A stretch of 64,000 nt of DNA from Bacillus sp. (in: firmicutes) (GTDB lineage: Bacteria > Bacillota > Bacilli > Bacillales > Bacillaceae_J). The translations under genes and the position numbers were made by a program. The notes under the pieces are model-generated. The model saw only the letters and a list, made by a program, of their open reading frames with translations. It did not search any database and was not told where the DNA came from. How positions within the stretch are numbered: the first letter of the stretch is position 1; each line of letters starts with the position of its first letter. The stretch lies in NCBI GenBank assembly GCA_012842745.1, contig DUSF01000037.1, forward strand, positions 248,001 through 312,000, written 5' to 3'. Shown here in pieces: positions 51,086-59,305 of the stretch.

Positions 51086-54000
51086 TTATATAATCGCTGC
51101 AATTTCCGCCTTGGCATTTTCTAATTTTTCAATATCAATTGTTTCAGATAATGCTGCAAAATAACCATCAAAATAGTCATCTACTTCGACCGTAGCCTCA
51201 GCCATAACCTCTCCTAAATGCTGCAATAAATAGGCATCGTATACAGTTTTAAATTGTGCCGTTTGCGCTTCGATGTAGGAATGGACAGGCTCTTTAATCA
51301 AGCGTTCTAGTTCTTCCCTCAGCTTCATTTTGCCGCCTTGTTCAAAGAAAGATTTTGGTCCTTTAAATATTGACAAAACAGATTTGAACGGGTCACGTGA
51401 AAGTTCTTCAAAAGCATTTTCAAACTCCATCGTGTCAAATTGGCGGGCTTCAATCGGTAATAATGAAATCGGATGAATACCCTCAATCATTCCTTCCACA
51501 CTATGATGAACATCTTTTAACAATTTGTTAAGATGGTTTTCGACCCTGAGTGATGTAGCCCGCATTTCTTGTGATAAATCAAAGCCAATATTTACTAATA
51601 GTTCCTCTAAACAGCTTTGGATTGCCTTTTTCAAGTCACGTCCATCATCCCGTAAGGAGGAAGGATTAAAGGCTTCATTGTAAAAATCATTAAAGCGGAA
51701 AAAAATACGCTGTGCGACATAAAATAAAAGTTCTTCAATTTCTTGCGCTAACGAACGTTCCTCTACTTTAAATTCTTTCGTCTGAATTTTTTCGGTTATT
51801 TGTTTTTTAGCTTGCTCCGCATTAAGGCGTTTTTGTTGTTTGACTTCATCGCTCTCTTTTGCAGTCGCAATAATATTATTTAAGGCAAGAACAGCGCGTT
51901 TTAAATCCTCATGCGCAGATTGAATCGAAATTTGTACAAGGTCATTCATGATAAACGAATGGAATGCCTGTTCAAAGACAGCGATTTTTGATTCGTTCGA
52001 AACAGCATGTCCTTCCATCATTTGAAGCTTCTCTTCAAGCGCGAGCTTACTTGATAACGGATAAATCCGTGGGAAGCGAATGCCAAATTTCTTTAGCTCA
52101 TCACCAACATAATCAATGACAATCTTTAATTCTTCTTCAGACTTTGCTAAATCGGCCGCATTGACGACGAAAAACATCTTGTCCATCTCAAAGGCTTCCT
52201 TAACGCGGCCAAGCTGAATTAAAAACTCGCGGTCTGCTCTTGAAAAAGCATGGTTGTAATACGTTACGAACAGAATCGCATCAGCATTTTTGATATACTC
52301 AAAGGCAACTCCCGTATGGCGGGCGTTAATCGAATCAGCCCCTGGCGTATCGACTAATGTAATACCTTGCTCTGTCAACGGGCAATCATAATAAAGTTCA
52401 ATCCACTCAACAAAACAAGATTTTTCTTCCTTGGCAACATAGTCTTCAAAAGCCTTTAAATCAACAGTTAATACTTCTCCTAACTTATCGGCAATAAAAT
52501 CATAGCCAATTTGAACAGCTTTCAAAAAGGAATAGTGTGGTTTCTCTTTCGGATCATTTCCTCCATAGGTTAAGGAATTGATAATCGATAACGCCTCATC
52601 CATTGAACGGCATGTCTTTTGGAACAATGCTAATGACTGTTCTACATCCTTAAAAATTTGCTCTTTCGTTTTTATTTTTACTAACACCGTTCCATGCGGA
52701 TGTTCAGCGCTTGCAGGCAAAATTTTATTAATAGTCGCTGTCGTTGGATTCGGTGAAACGGGCAATAGTTTTTCGCCAATTAATGCATTGGCAAACGATG
52801 ATTTCCCTGCGCTGAAAGCTCCAAATAATGCAACAGTAAAACGATTGTCGTGGAGCCTACTCGCTTTTGCTGCCATATCACTGGCAAGCGTATGAATTCC
52901 TTTAATCCCTTGTAGGGAGCGAATCGCTGTTTTTAATTTTCCAACAGTTTGTTCCAAACGTTCTTTTACGTTAAAGTCATCTGTTGCATGTACGTAATCG
53001 CTTAGCACCTCGGGGTTGTTTTGAGCTTGCTCCTGCACCTCAACATTTGATTCATTTTGTTCAGTTTTTTGCGCCATTTCCATTTGCTTAATTTCAATCG
53101 TAGGTGTGCTTACTACAAACTGCTTTAGCCAATTTATTGTTTGTTCTAAGACGGCTTGTGGCAATGGCTCTGTTAACAGTTCTAATAGATTTGCCTCAAG
53201 TTCCTCTCTTTTTTGTTGCAGCATGTTCAAACCATCAACAGCATCTTTATATTGTGTGTAGTTTGCTAAATTCGCTTCTACCTCGCTTAACTCACGGTCA
53301 ATAGCAACATCAACGAGAGCTTGCCCTTCTGCAAACTTTTCCATTACCCGATTTTTATAAAGGCGTTTAATCTCATTCGATACATCGTTCGTATAATTTA
53401 AAATGTACTCCCCGGTTAACCCTGCCCCTTTTTTCACAAGCTCTTCTAAAAATTGTACTTCGAACTCTACTGTTATTTCTTCAAAAATGCTATTTACAAA
53501 AGCTTCATTTTCAATATTATTTTCTTTAAAAAACCGAACGGCAAAATCTTTTATATGCCAATCAAGCTGCGCTTCAACTTGTTTTTTAAAACTTTCATAG
53601 AAAGCTTGTAAGCGAGCGTTTCTTTCTTCTTCTGTTTTCTTTTTGGAAAATAAGAATCCTATTTTAAAATCAGCTTGGCATGCCTCTAAATACGAATGAG
53701 CCAAATCCCTTGTTGCTGCAGGCATTAAATAGGCATTATCCATGATTTTCTTAATTCCGGCTTCGAACTCACTTTTAAGATGATTCTTTTTATGAAGTAA
53801 AAAGGCTTGTCTTTCTCCAAGCTTTGCAACCTCTTGAAGAACTCGTTTTCGTTCGTTTTCAGGCAATTCTTCCAGTTGTCCCTCATAAGCATGACGCTCT
53901 TCTTCATGTTCATGATCGAAGAATTGCAAGTGTTCTTCAATGAGTGGCTTTACTGAAGTTATTACACTTTTTAACAACAGTTCATCTTTATTTTCTATTT

Positions 54001-54751
54001 GATTTCGCAAAAATTGCTCTAATCTATCATATTCGTTAAGCGTGTGACTTAAATTTTTTAGCGATGTAAAAAACAAACCATCGAAATTCACGCCCCAGCC
54101 TTGGAATGACTCAATAACACTAGTTTTATAGGATTCAAAACTTAATTCGGCTTCATTATGCTTATCAATCATATTAATGACTAAGTAGACCGGCTTGCCA
54201 CGATCCTTTAATGTTTTCGTAAATGAAAAATTAAGCTCTGATTGAACATGGTTATAGTCCATGACATATAAAACAACATCAGCTAAATGCAGCGCTGATT
54301 CTGTTGAAATGCGGTGGGCATCATGTGTTGAATCAATTCCTGGTGTGTCCATAATCGAAACATCTTCAGGCAGAAGAATATCTTTGTCGCTTATTTCAAT
54401 CGAATCGACATTTTCGCCATCTTTTGCAAAGCTTTTGACGACGTCATAATCATATGGAGCCGGAAATTCAACAGGCTCTGCATGCTTGTAGTAAACGCGC
54501 GCATAGCTTTTTCCTTTTTTGATTTTGACGAGATTGGCACTCGTTGGAATCGGGCTAGAAGGCAAAACTTCTTTTCCCATAAAATGATTCATCATTGTCG
54601 ACTTTCCAGCCGAAAAGTGGCCGCAAAAAGCAATCATAAATTCGTTGTTTTCGACTTTTTCAACAAGCTGCTTTACTTTTTCAGCATTGTCGCTGTCACC
54701 TTTTTTTTGTAATTCTAAATATAAAGCTACTAAACGATTCATTTCTGTCAT
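51086..54751 (-). CDS. dynA: Two-headed bacterial dynamin DynA (YpbR)
   Basis: A 1221-aa protein formed by two fused dynamin-like units. Unit 1: G1 GHFSAGKST (near 44), G3 DTPGID, G4 NMIDK. Unit 2: G1 GAFSAGKSS (near 645), G3 DTPGAD, G4 NAADL. Each is followed by long helices for stalk and paddle, about 300 residues. Length agrees with B. subtilis DynA (1193 aa), which tethers and fuses membranes and helps cells survive membrane damage and phage lysis. It is the first gene of an operon with the HEPN-CBS gene. Confidence 0.95.
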   Translation of the reverse strand: MTEMNRLVALYLELQKKGDSDNAEKVKQLVEKVENNEFMIAFCGHFSAGKSTMMNHFMGKEVLPSSPIPTSANLVKIKKGKSYARVYYKHAEPVEFPAPYDYDVVKSFAKDGENVDSIEISDKDILLPEDVSIMDTPGIDSTHDAHRISTESALHLADVVLYVMDYNHVQSELNFSFTKTLKDRGKPVYLVINMIDKHNEAELSFESYKTSVIESFQGWGVNFDGLFFTSLKNLSHTLNEYDRLEQFLRNQIENKDELLLKSVITSVKPLIEEHLQFFDHEHEEERHAYEGQLEELPENERKRVLQEVAKLGERQAFLLHKKNHLKSEFEAGIKKIMDNAYLMPAATRDLAHSYLEACQADFKIGFLFSKKKTEEERNARLQAFYESFKKQVEAQLDWHIKDFAVRFFKENNIENEAFVNSIFEEITVEFEVQFLEELVKKGAGLTGEYILNYTNDVSNEIKRLYKNRVMEKFAEGQALVDVAIDRELSEVEANLANYTQYKDAVDGLNMLQQKREELEANLLELLTEPLPQAVLEQTINWLKQFVVSTPTIEIKQMEMAQKTEQNESNVEVQEQAQNNPEVLSDYVHATDDFNVKERLEQTVGKLKTAIRSLQGIKGIHTLASDMAAKASRLHDNRFTVALFGAFSAGKSSFANALIGEKLLPVSPNPTTATINKILPASAEHPHGTVLVKIKTKEQIFKDVEQSLALFQKTCRSMDEALSIINSLTYGGNDPKEKPHYSFLKAVQIGYDFIADKLGEVLTVDLKAFEDYVAKEEKSCFVEWIELYYDCPLTEQGITLVDTPGADSINARHTGVAFEYIKNADAILFVTYYNHAFSRADREFLIQLGRVKEAFEMDKMFFVVNAADLAKSEEELKIVIDYVGDELKKFGIRFPRIYPLSSKLALEEKLQMMEGHAVSNESKIAVFEQAFHSFIMNDLVQISIQSAHEDLKRAVLALNNIIATAKESDEVKQQKRLNAEQAKKQITEKIQTKEFKVEERSLAQEIEELLFYVAQRIFFRFNDFYNEAFNPSSLRDDGRDLKKAIQSCLEELLVNIGFDLSQEMRATSLRVENHLNKLLKDVHHSVEGMIEGIHPISLLPIEARQFDTMEFENAFEELSRDPFKSVLSIFKGPKSFFEQGGKMKLREELERLIKEPVHSYIEAQTAQFKTVYDAYLLQHLGEVMAEATVEVDDYFDGYFAALSETIDIEKLENAKAEIAAII

Positions 54752-54863
54752 AGTTGAATTTTTTCCCTCTCATAATTATGCAATATATCTTTTCACCTTA
54801 TGTTATCAATTGTAGAGCATTTGCTCAATTATTTTTCGAAAAAAGGTAGAATTTTGTCATATA

Positions 54864-54912
54864 AAAAAAGACATGAAGAGCGATTAACGCGTGGTTTCAT
54901 GCCTTTTAAAAG
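54864..54912 (-). terminator. Terminator upstream of dynA
   Basis: AAAAGGCATGAAA pairs with TTCATGTCTTTTTT around a 17-nt loop; it ends the 29-codon transcript. Confidence 0.75.
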
Positions 54913-54925
54913 GTTAATTATTTTT

Positions 54926-55015
54926 TTATCGTGTCTTTGGGTCGACTTTGTGTAAAAGATAATACATTAAGAGTCCATATGTCGTAAATGTCACTGAAAT
55001 AAAGGTGAAAACCAT
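54926..55015 (-). CDS. Putative 29-aa membrane micropeptide under a Fur box
   Basis: A 30-codon frame encoding one hydrophobic segment (VFTFISVTFTTYGLLMYYLL) and a charged tail HKVDPKTR. The ribosome binding site is weak (GGTG only). Support comes from context: a near-perfect Fur box 42 bp upstream and a terminator 14 bp past the stop. It could be a single-helix regulatory peptide for an iron-related membrane complex, but that is guesswork. Confidence 0.4.
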   Translation of the reverse strand: MVFTFISVTFTTYGLLMYYLLHKVDPKTR

Positions 55016-55056
55016 TTTTCAACACCGTCCATTCTTAGTTAATACCTTATCAATAG

Positions 55057-55071
55057 TGATAACCATTATCA
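55057..55071. promoter_or_regulatory. Fur box
   Basis: TGATAACCATTATCA differs at one position from the 7-1-7 inverted repeat TGATAATNATTATCA. It overlaps the region just downstream of a possible promoter (TTGAAA, 17 bp, TATTAT on the minus strand). Confidence 0.65.
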
Positions 55072-55163
55072 TTTATCTTTAATTTTATAATAACATCATT
55101 GATAGACATTTTCAATAAGAAATTGCAGGGATTTTAATCGTTTACATTTTTAAAATTTATTAA

Positions 55164-55724
55164 CTATGAACGTTCTCTTGTTGGGGCAAATCTTGGACGT
55201 TGATAAAATACAGCTTTATAGTTGGTTTCTCTTATTAATGCATTTTCCTCGATTGGAATGCGAATGCTTAATGCAATCATGTTTAGTAAAGAAAAAATAG
55301 CTGCTGTTAAGTGGGCGTTGAATAGTAATGGTATAACTAAAATCTCAATGACAACAACTAAGTAATTAGGATGACGTATAAATTTATATGGGCCTTTTGA
55401 AATAATATTTACATTCGGAACGACAATGATTTTCGTATTCCAAAATTTACCTAAAGATAGCAAACTCCAAACTCGTAGGACTTGTGCCAATGTGAAAAAT
55501 AGTAAAAACAATGGCCATAAAGATGAAATAGGCTTTTCCAAAAGCGTTACTTCTAAAATTAATGACATGAAAAACAAAATATGGACAAGGACAATATACT
55601 TGTAATGCTTATTTCCAACTTCAAAGCCACCATTTGCTTTCATCCATTTTTCATTTTTTCTTGCAATCTTAAGCTCAACTACTCTTTCCAAAATAATGAG
55701 CGAAATAAAAAATATAAAAAACAT
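55164..55724 (-). CDS. ypbQ: YpbQ/BpsB isoprenylcysteine-carboxyl-methyltransferase-like enzyme
   Basis: A 186-aa membrane protein of the ICMT family. About four membrane segments; the conserved tail GPYKFIRHPNYLVVVIEI and PIEENAL hold the SAM-binding RHPxY and E residues. In B. subtilis YpbQ (BpsB) O-methylates alkylpyrones made by BcsA/BpsA, encoded next to it. ATG at 55724 with GAGGG 8 nt upstream; 13 bp after bcsA. The longer frame reading back into bcsA lacks such a site. Confidence 0.88.
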   Translation of the reverse strand: MFFIFFISLIILERVVELKIARKNEKWMKANGGFEVGNKHYKYIVLVHILFFMSLILEVTLLEKPISSLWPLFLLFFTLAQVLRVWSLLSLGKFWNTKIIVVPNVNIISKGPYKFIRHPNYLVVVIEILVIPLLFNAHLTAAIFSLLNMIALSIRIPIEENALIRETNYKAVFYQRPRFAPTRERS

Positions 55725-55737
55725 TCGGCATCCCTCT

Positions 55738-56826
55738 CTATTCAAAACGTAGTAATAAAAGCTCGGAACTAAAGCCAGGCCCAACTGCTACAGCCAATCC
55801 TATATCCCCTTGTTGTGCCTCCTTTTCTAAAAATCTCTGCAATACATAAAAAATAGTTGCTGACGACATATTCCCATAGCTTGATAACACTTCTAGCGGA
55901 ATCTTTATTTTATCTGGGGCTAATTGTAAGGCCTCTTGATAGGCTTCCAACACTTTTTTACCACCAGGGTGGGCTACAAAATGCTGAATATCGTTGATTG
56001 ATAAATTTTGCTCTAGCAAAAATTTTTCGACATTGCTGCGCACCGCTGTTCGAACAATTGTAGGTATATCTTTTGAAAAAACAACAAAAAAGCCCTCATC
56101 CTTTATATCCCACCCCATCACATCTTCTGAATCAGCCATTAATTTTGATTCGGTTGCTTGAATAGTCGGTAAATATGGATGTTGCTCTGTTCTTATAATG
56201 TCTGCCTCAGATCCACAAACTAAAGCACAGGCAACCCCATCTGCAAAAAGGGAAGTTCCAACTAAATTACTTTTGGAGTGATCGTTTTTTTGGAATGTTA
56301 AACTGCAAAGTTCAACACTGAGAACAAGGACCTTGGCTTTTGGAAATGCGGTGCAATATTCAAATGCTCTTGAAAGCCCGGCTGCACCTCCGGCACAGCC
56401 CAATCCCCAAATCGGAATTCGTTTGCAATGTTTTTGAAATGGAAGTTGATTCATGATTCTAGCTTCGATGCTAGGTGTAGCGATTCCACTTGAAGAGATA
56501 TAAAAAATGGCTTCTATTTCCTCGTAACGAACCACGCCTCGTAAACATGTCGGATTTTCAAGACAATCCTTAATTGCGAGTATTCCAAACTGGACCGCTT
56601 TTTCAATAAAAACTTGATTTTTCTCAGCAAATGAATGTTCTTCTTTAAACCATTCAAGCGGTACAGCAAAATATCGTTCCTTGATCTGACCATTTTCAAA
56701 GACTTTTAACAATCGGTCGATTTCTTGAAAGGAATCTTTGAATAGTTCTCGAACAAATTGCACAGTTGTTCCCTGAGTTATTTTATAGGGTGGTGTATAC
56801 AATCCTACAGATGCAATCCTAGCCAT
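55738..56826 (-). CDS. bcsA: Type III polyketide synthase (BcsA/BpsA)
   Basis: A 362-aa chalcone-synthase-like enzyme. The catalytic triad is C144 (GLGCAGGAAG), a histidine in VAHPGGKKVLE and an asparagine in SSYGNMSSAT. The B. subtilis protein (365 aa) makes triketide pyrones from long-chain acyl-CoA and malonyl-CoA, which the neighbour YpbQ methylates. ATG at 56826 has AGAGG 8 nt upstream. A hairpin with T run stands 70-100 bp upstream. Confidence 0.92.
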   Translation of the reverse strand: MARIASVGLYTPPYKITQGTTVQFVRELFKDSFQEIDRLLKVFENGQIKERYFAVPLEWFKEEHSFAEKNQVFIEKAVQFGILAIKDCLENPTCLRGVVRYEEIEAIFYISSSGIATPSIEARIMNQLPFQKHCKRIPIWGLGCAGGAAGLSRAFEYCTAFPKAKVLVLSVELCSLTFQKNDHSKSNLVGTSLFADGVACALVCGSEADIIRTEQHPYLPTIQATESKLMADSEDVMGWDIKDEGFFVVFSKDIPTIVRTAVRSNVEKFLLEQNLSINDIQHFVAHPGGKKVLEAYQEALQLAPDKIKIPLEVLSSYGNMSSATIFYVLQRFLEKEAQQGDIGLAVAVGPGFSSELLLLRFE

Positions 56827-56892
56827 ATTTTGGACCTCTTTCCTCTTTTGATTACTAGCTATATTTTCCAATTGCGGCGATTTTTACTCATG

Positions 56893-56926
56893 CAAAAAAA
56901 CCTCCCTACATCGTAGAGAGGTTGAA
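56893..56926 (-). terminator. Hairpin with T run in the bcsA leader
   Basis: AACCTCTCTAC / GTAGGGAGGTT stem with a GAT loop and T7 on the minus strand. No gene ends here on this strand, so it may end a short leader RNA (attenuation) of bcsA. Confidence 0.65.
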
Positions 56927-57077
56927 ATGAATTCCTAAATAGAATTCTGACGTTATGAAGGATTGTTGTGCATTTTTATTATAACCAATTCGGCATATTA
57001 TTTCATTGTCAACTCTTTCCTAAATTTCTTATAAAATTTGTGAATATATCAAAATTAGTCATTCACTCTTTACAATT

Positions 57078-57118
57078 TTATGGTATTATATACCCAGTCT
57101 TTATGGTATTATATACCT
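57078..57118. repeat. Two direct copies of a palindromic 18-mer
   Basis: TTTATGGTATTATATACC at 57078-57095 and 57101-57118, 23 bp apart. The core GGTAT-TAT-ATACC is itself palindromic. It ends 27 bp before the start of the CheX-like gene and is a likely operator pair. Confidence 0.75.
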
Positions 57119-57144
57119 AATCAAAATTTCAAACAAAATAGGGT

Positions 57145-57609
57145 GTGGTTAAGCTGTCTTTAGGAGAAAAAATTACACAAGTTCTAAATGGCACCATCGA
57201 ATCGGTTAAAGGTGTGATTCCTGTTCCTCTAGAAATTGGAAAGCCTTCATTAATGGCCGAACCATTACAGCAATCTGAGATGGGGGTTCTAATTGGAATG
57301 GTCGGCCATGTAAGAGGAAGGTTGGTCATCGAAAGTGAGTCAAACACATTTGGTAAAATTGGCGAAATCATGTTTGGAATGCCATTGGAAGGGGAAATGC
57401 TTCATTCGTTTACAGGTGAACTTGGGAATATGATTGCAGGGAATCTATGTACGATTGTAGCCCAAAAAGGTTTAGAAATTGATATTACACCGCCAACAGT
57501 AATGGTTGGAGCTTCAAAGCTTTACGGTTTTGAGCGAGCTTTTCGTGTTCCAGTTGAGATTAAGGATACTGGTCAAATCCAAATCATTTTGATGCTCGAA
57601 GTAAAGTGA
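57145..57609 (+). CDS. CheX/CheC-family protein, orphan
   Basis: A 154-aa protein of the CheC/CheX phosphatase fold. The single active-site pattern ExxN is present as E92-x-x-N95 in GELGNMIAGNL, so phosphoaspartate dephosphorylation is possible. No chemotaxis or flagellar gene is close. GTG at 57145 is used but the ribosome binding site (AGGG) is too close, so the true start is uncertain. In this type the partner response regulator may lie elsewhere. Confidence 0.75.
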   Translation: MVKLSLGEKITQVLNGTIESVKGVIPVPLEIGKPSLMAEPLQQSEMGVLIGMVGHVRGRLVIESESNTFGKIGEIMFGMPLEGEMLHSFTGELGNMIAGNLCTIVAQKGLEIDITPPTVMVGASKLYGFERAFRVPVEIKDTGQIQIILMLEVK

Positions 57610-57639
57610 TAGAAAAATGAAAAATGCTGCTAAATAAAA

Positions 57640-57675
57640 AAGTGAGGCTGACCATTTAAAGTTAGCCTCATCTAC
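57640..57675. terminator. Bidirectional terminator
   Basis: TGAGGCTGAC / GTTAGCCTCA stem with a short loop, between convergent genes. Confidence 0.8.
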
Positions 57676-57686
57676 CCTAGTATAAA

Positions 57687-58289
57687 TTAAATAGAATGTT
57701 TCATTTCTTCTTTTCCAGTTCCCTCTTGAAATTCATATCCGTCCACAATAACATCTAATTTCCCAGTTTCAGGGTTAATGACTAAGCCATGAACTGCTAC
57801 ATCCTTTGGAAAAAGCGGATGATTTCGAATTCTATTAACAGATTCTTGAACACTTTCACCTACATTTGAAAATCCTAACAACCACTGATCGATATCAATC
57901 CCTGCATGGCGTAAAATATCAATTTTTTCTCGTGAAATCCCAGATAAAATAGCTTTATCCAAAATTTGATTTGCAGACAGCCCAGTCATCCCGCAATCAT
58001 GATGACCAACAACAAAAACTTCCTTGGCATTTAATGAGTAAACAGCTACTAAAATACTCCTCATAATACTTCCGAATGGGTGGGATACAAGTGCACCCGC
58101 ATTTTTGATAATTTTTGCATCACCATGTTTAATATTCATCGCAGATGGTAGCAAATCTGTCAGCCTAGCATCCATACAAGTTAAAATGACCATCTTTTTA
58201 TCCGGAAACTTGGTTGTCTTAAATTGTTCGTATTCTTTATTTTTTACAAATTGTTCGTTATGAACTAAAACTTCATGCAATCGCTTCAT
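57687..58289 (-). CDS. Beta-class carbonic anhydrase
   Basis: A 200-aa enzyme interconverting CO2 and bicarbonate. Zinc ligands C38, H96 and C99 (CMDARL and HHDCG) and the D40-R42 dyad are present. It resembles the YtiB/YvdA group of Bacillus enzymes. No signal peptide, so cytoplasmic. GGGAGG lies 11 nt upstream of the ATG. Convergent with the CheX-like gene. Confidence 0.92.
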   Translation of the reverse strand: MKRLHEVLVHNEQFVKNKEYEQFKTTKFPDKKMVILTCMDARLTDLLPSAMNIKHGDAKIIKNAGALVSHPFGSIMRSILVAVYSLNAKEVFVVGHHDCGMTGLSANQILDKAILSGISREKIDILRHAGIDIDQWLLGFSNVGESVQESVNRIRNHPLFPKDVAVHGLVINPETGKLDVIVDGYEFQEGTGKEEMKHSI

Positions 58290-58655
58290 CCTTATTATAA
58301 CCTCCCAGATCCATTTATTATTTTATAGTATTATATCCCCAAAAACACCTACTAATTAACAACAAATTTCTACATTTTCACCTATTAAATAACGAATTAT
58401 TTATCATGTAAAGAACAATCTTAATGATCTATTTCACATTCTGTTCACAACTTTCTCACCTTAAACCCTTACGTATCAAGGAACATGATGTTTTCACTAT
58501 GTAGATAGTTTTTATATTATTTGTGAACATTTTGTGAAAAATATCAAAATGTGATGGATTCGATTTGTTTCTTTTGTAATATAAAAGCATAATGTTAGTT
58601 TTACTTCAAATTTGTTTGACTAAAAATTATTTTTTATTAGAAGGGATGTGATTAA
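58290..58655 (+). promoter_or_regulatory. Control region of the ba3 oxidase operon
   Basis: About 365 bp without a gene. Two direct copies of TTGTGAA at 58521 and 58532 are 11 bp apart (one helix turn); inverted TTCACA words lie at 58433 and 58444. They resemble ResD boxes. A likely promoter is TTGTTT at 58565, 17 bp, CATAAT at 58588, 63 bp before the first gene. Confidence 0.5.
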
Positions 58656-58796
58656 ATGGCAAAACTTGAGACGCATCACAAAACTGAAGTAGAGGATAGC
58701 AATTCCTTAAAAGGTACTTTAGTTTCAGTTGCTATTCTCGGAATCATTCTTCTTGGTACTTGGATTGGAGTATTTAATTTATTCTTAACACGCTAA
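58656..58796 (+). CDS. Cytochrome ba3 oxidase subunit IIa
   Basis: A 46-aa protein with one C-terminal membrane helix (GTLVSVAILGIIL, GTWIGVFNLFLTR). This is the small subunit IIa seen with ba3-type (B-family) haem-copper oxidases. GAAGGGATGTG upstream gives the ribosome binding site. It starts the operon and lies 29 bp before subunit II. Confidence 0.85.
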   Translation: MAKLETHHKTEVEDSNSLKGTLVSVAILGIILLGTWIGVFNLFLTR

Positions 58797-58825
58797 TTGT
58801 TAATTGAAAGGAGTCATCAGAATCC

Positions 58826-59305
58826 ATGCACATTCATAAGTACGAAAAAATTTGGTTGCTATCGGGGATTGCAGCATTACTTGCTTTCACAATCACCATT
58901 GGAGTAAGTGCGTTTTACATGGGAAATCAACCACCAAGCTGTCTTGTAACAGTTGACCCAGCTAAAGTTAAAACAACAGCTCCATTTGATCAACCTGGTC
59001 TAAAGCAGGTTGGCGAAAAAGAATATGAATTAGTTGTAGTTGCTTCTGCCTTTAACTACGATGTTGGACCAGACAAAGTCATTAAAATTCCAGCAGGCTC
59101 AAAAGTAAACTTTATTGGTACAACAACTGACGTTATTCATGGTTTTGAAGTAGCTGGAACAAAAGCAAACATGATGTTAGAGCCTGGTTATATTAACACA
59201 GTTGAAACTACTTTTAATAAACCTGGTAAATTCACAATCGTGTGTAATGAGTATTGTGGTCTTGGACACCATTTAATGTACGCAACAGTGGAGGTGGTTG
59301 AATAA
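58826..59305 (+). CDS. Cytochrome ba3 oxidase subunit II (CuA)
   Basis: A 159-aa subunit with one N-terminal membrane anchor (about 10-32) and a cupredoxin domain. CuA ligands: H105, C140, E142, C144, H148 and M151 (CNEYCGLGHHLM). It accepts electrons from cytochrome c on the outer face. Its stop and the subunit I start share one base (TAATG). Confidence 0.93.
   Translation: MHIHKYEKIWLLSGIAALLAFTITIGVSAFYMGNQPPSCLVTVDPAKVKTTAPFDQPGLKQVGEKEYELVVVASAFNYDVGPDKVIKIPAGSKVNFIGTTTDVIHGFEVAGTKANMMLEPGYINTVETTFNKPGKFTIVCNEYCGLGHHLMYATVEVVE

Noticed and set aside
51086-54751. Several plus-strand frames opposite dynA
   Set aside because: They lack ribosome binding sites and simply mirror the codon pattern of the long minus-strand gene.
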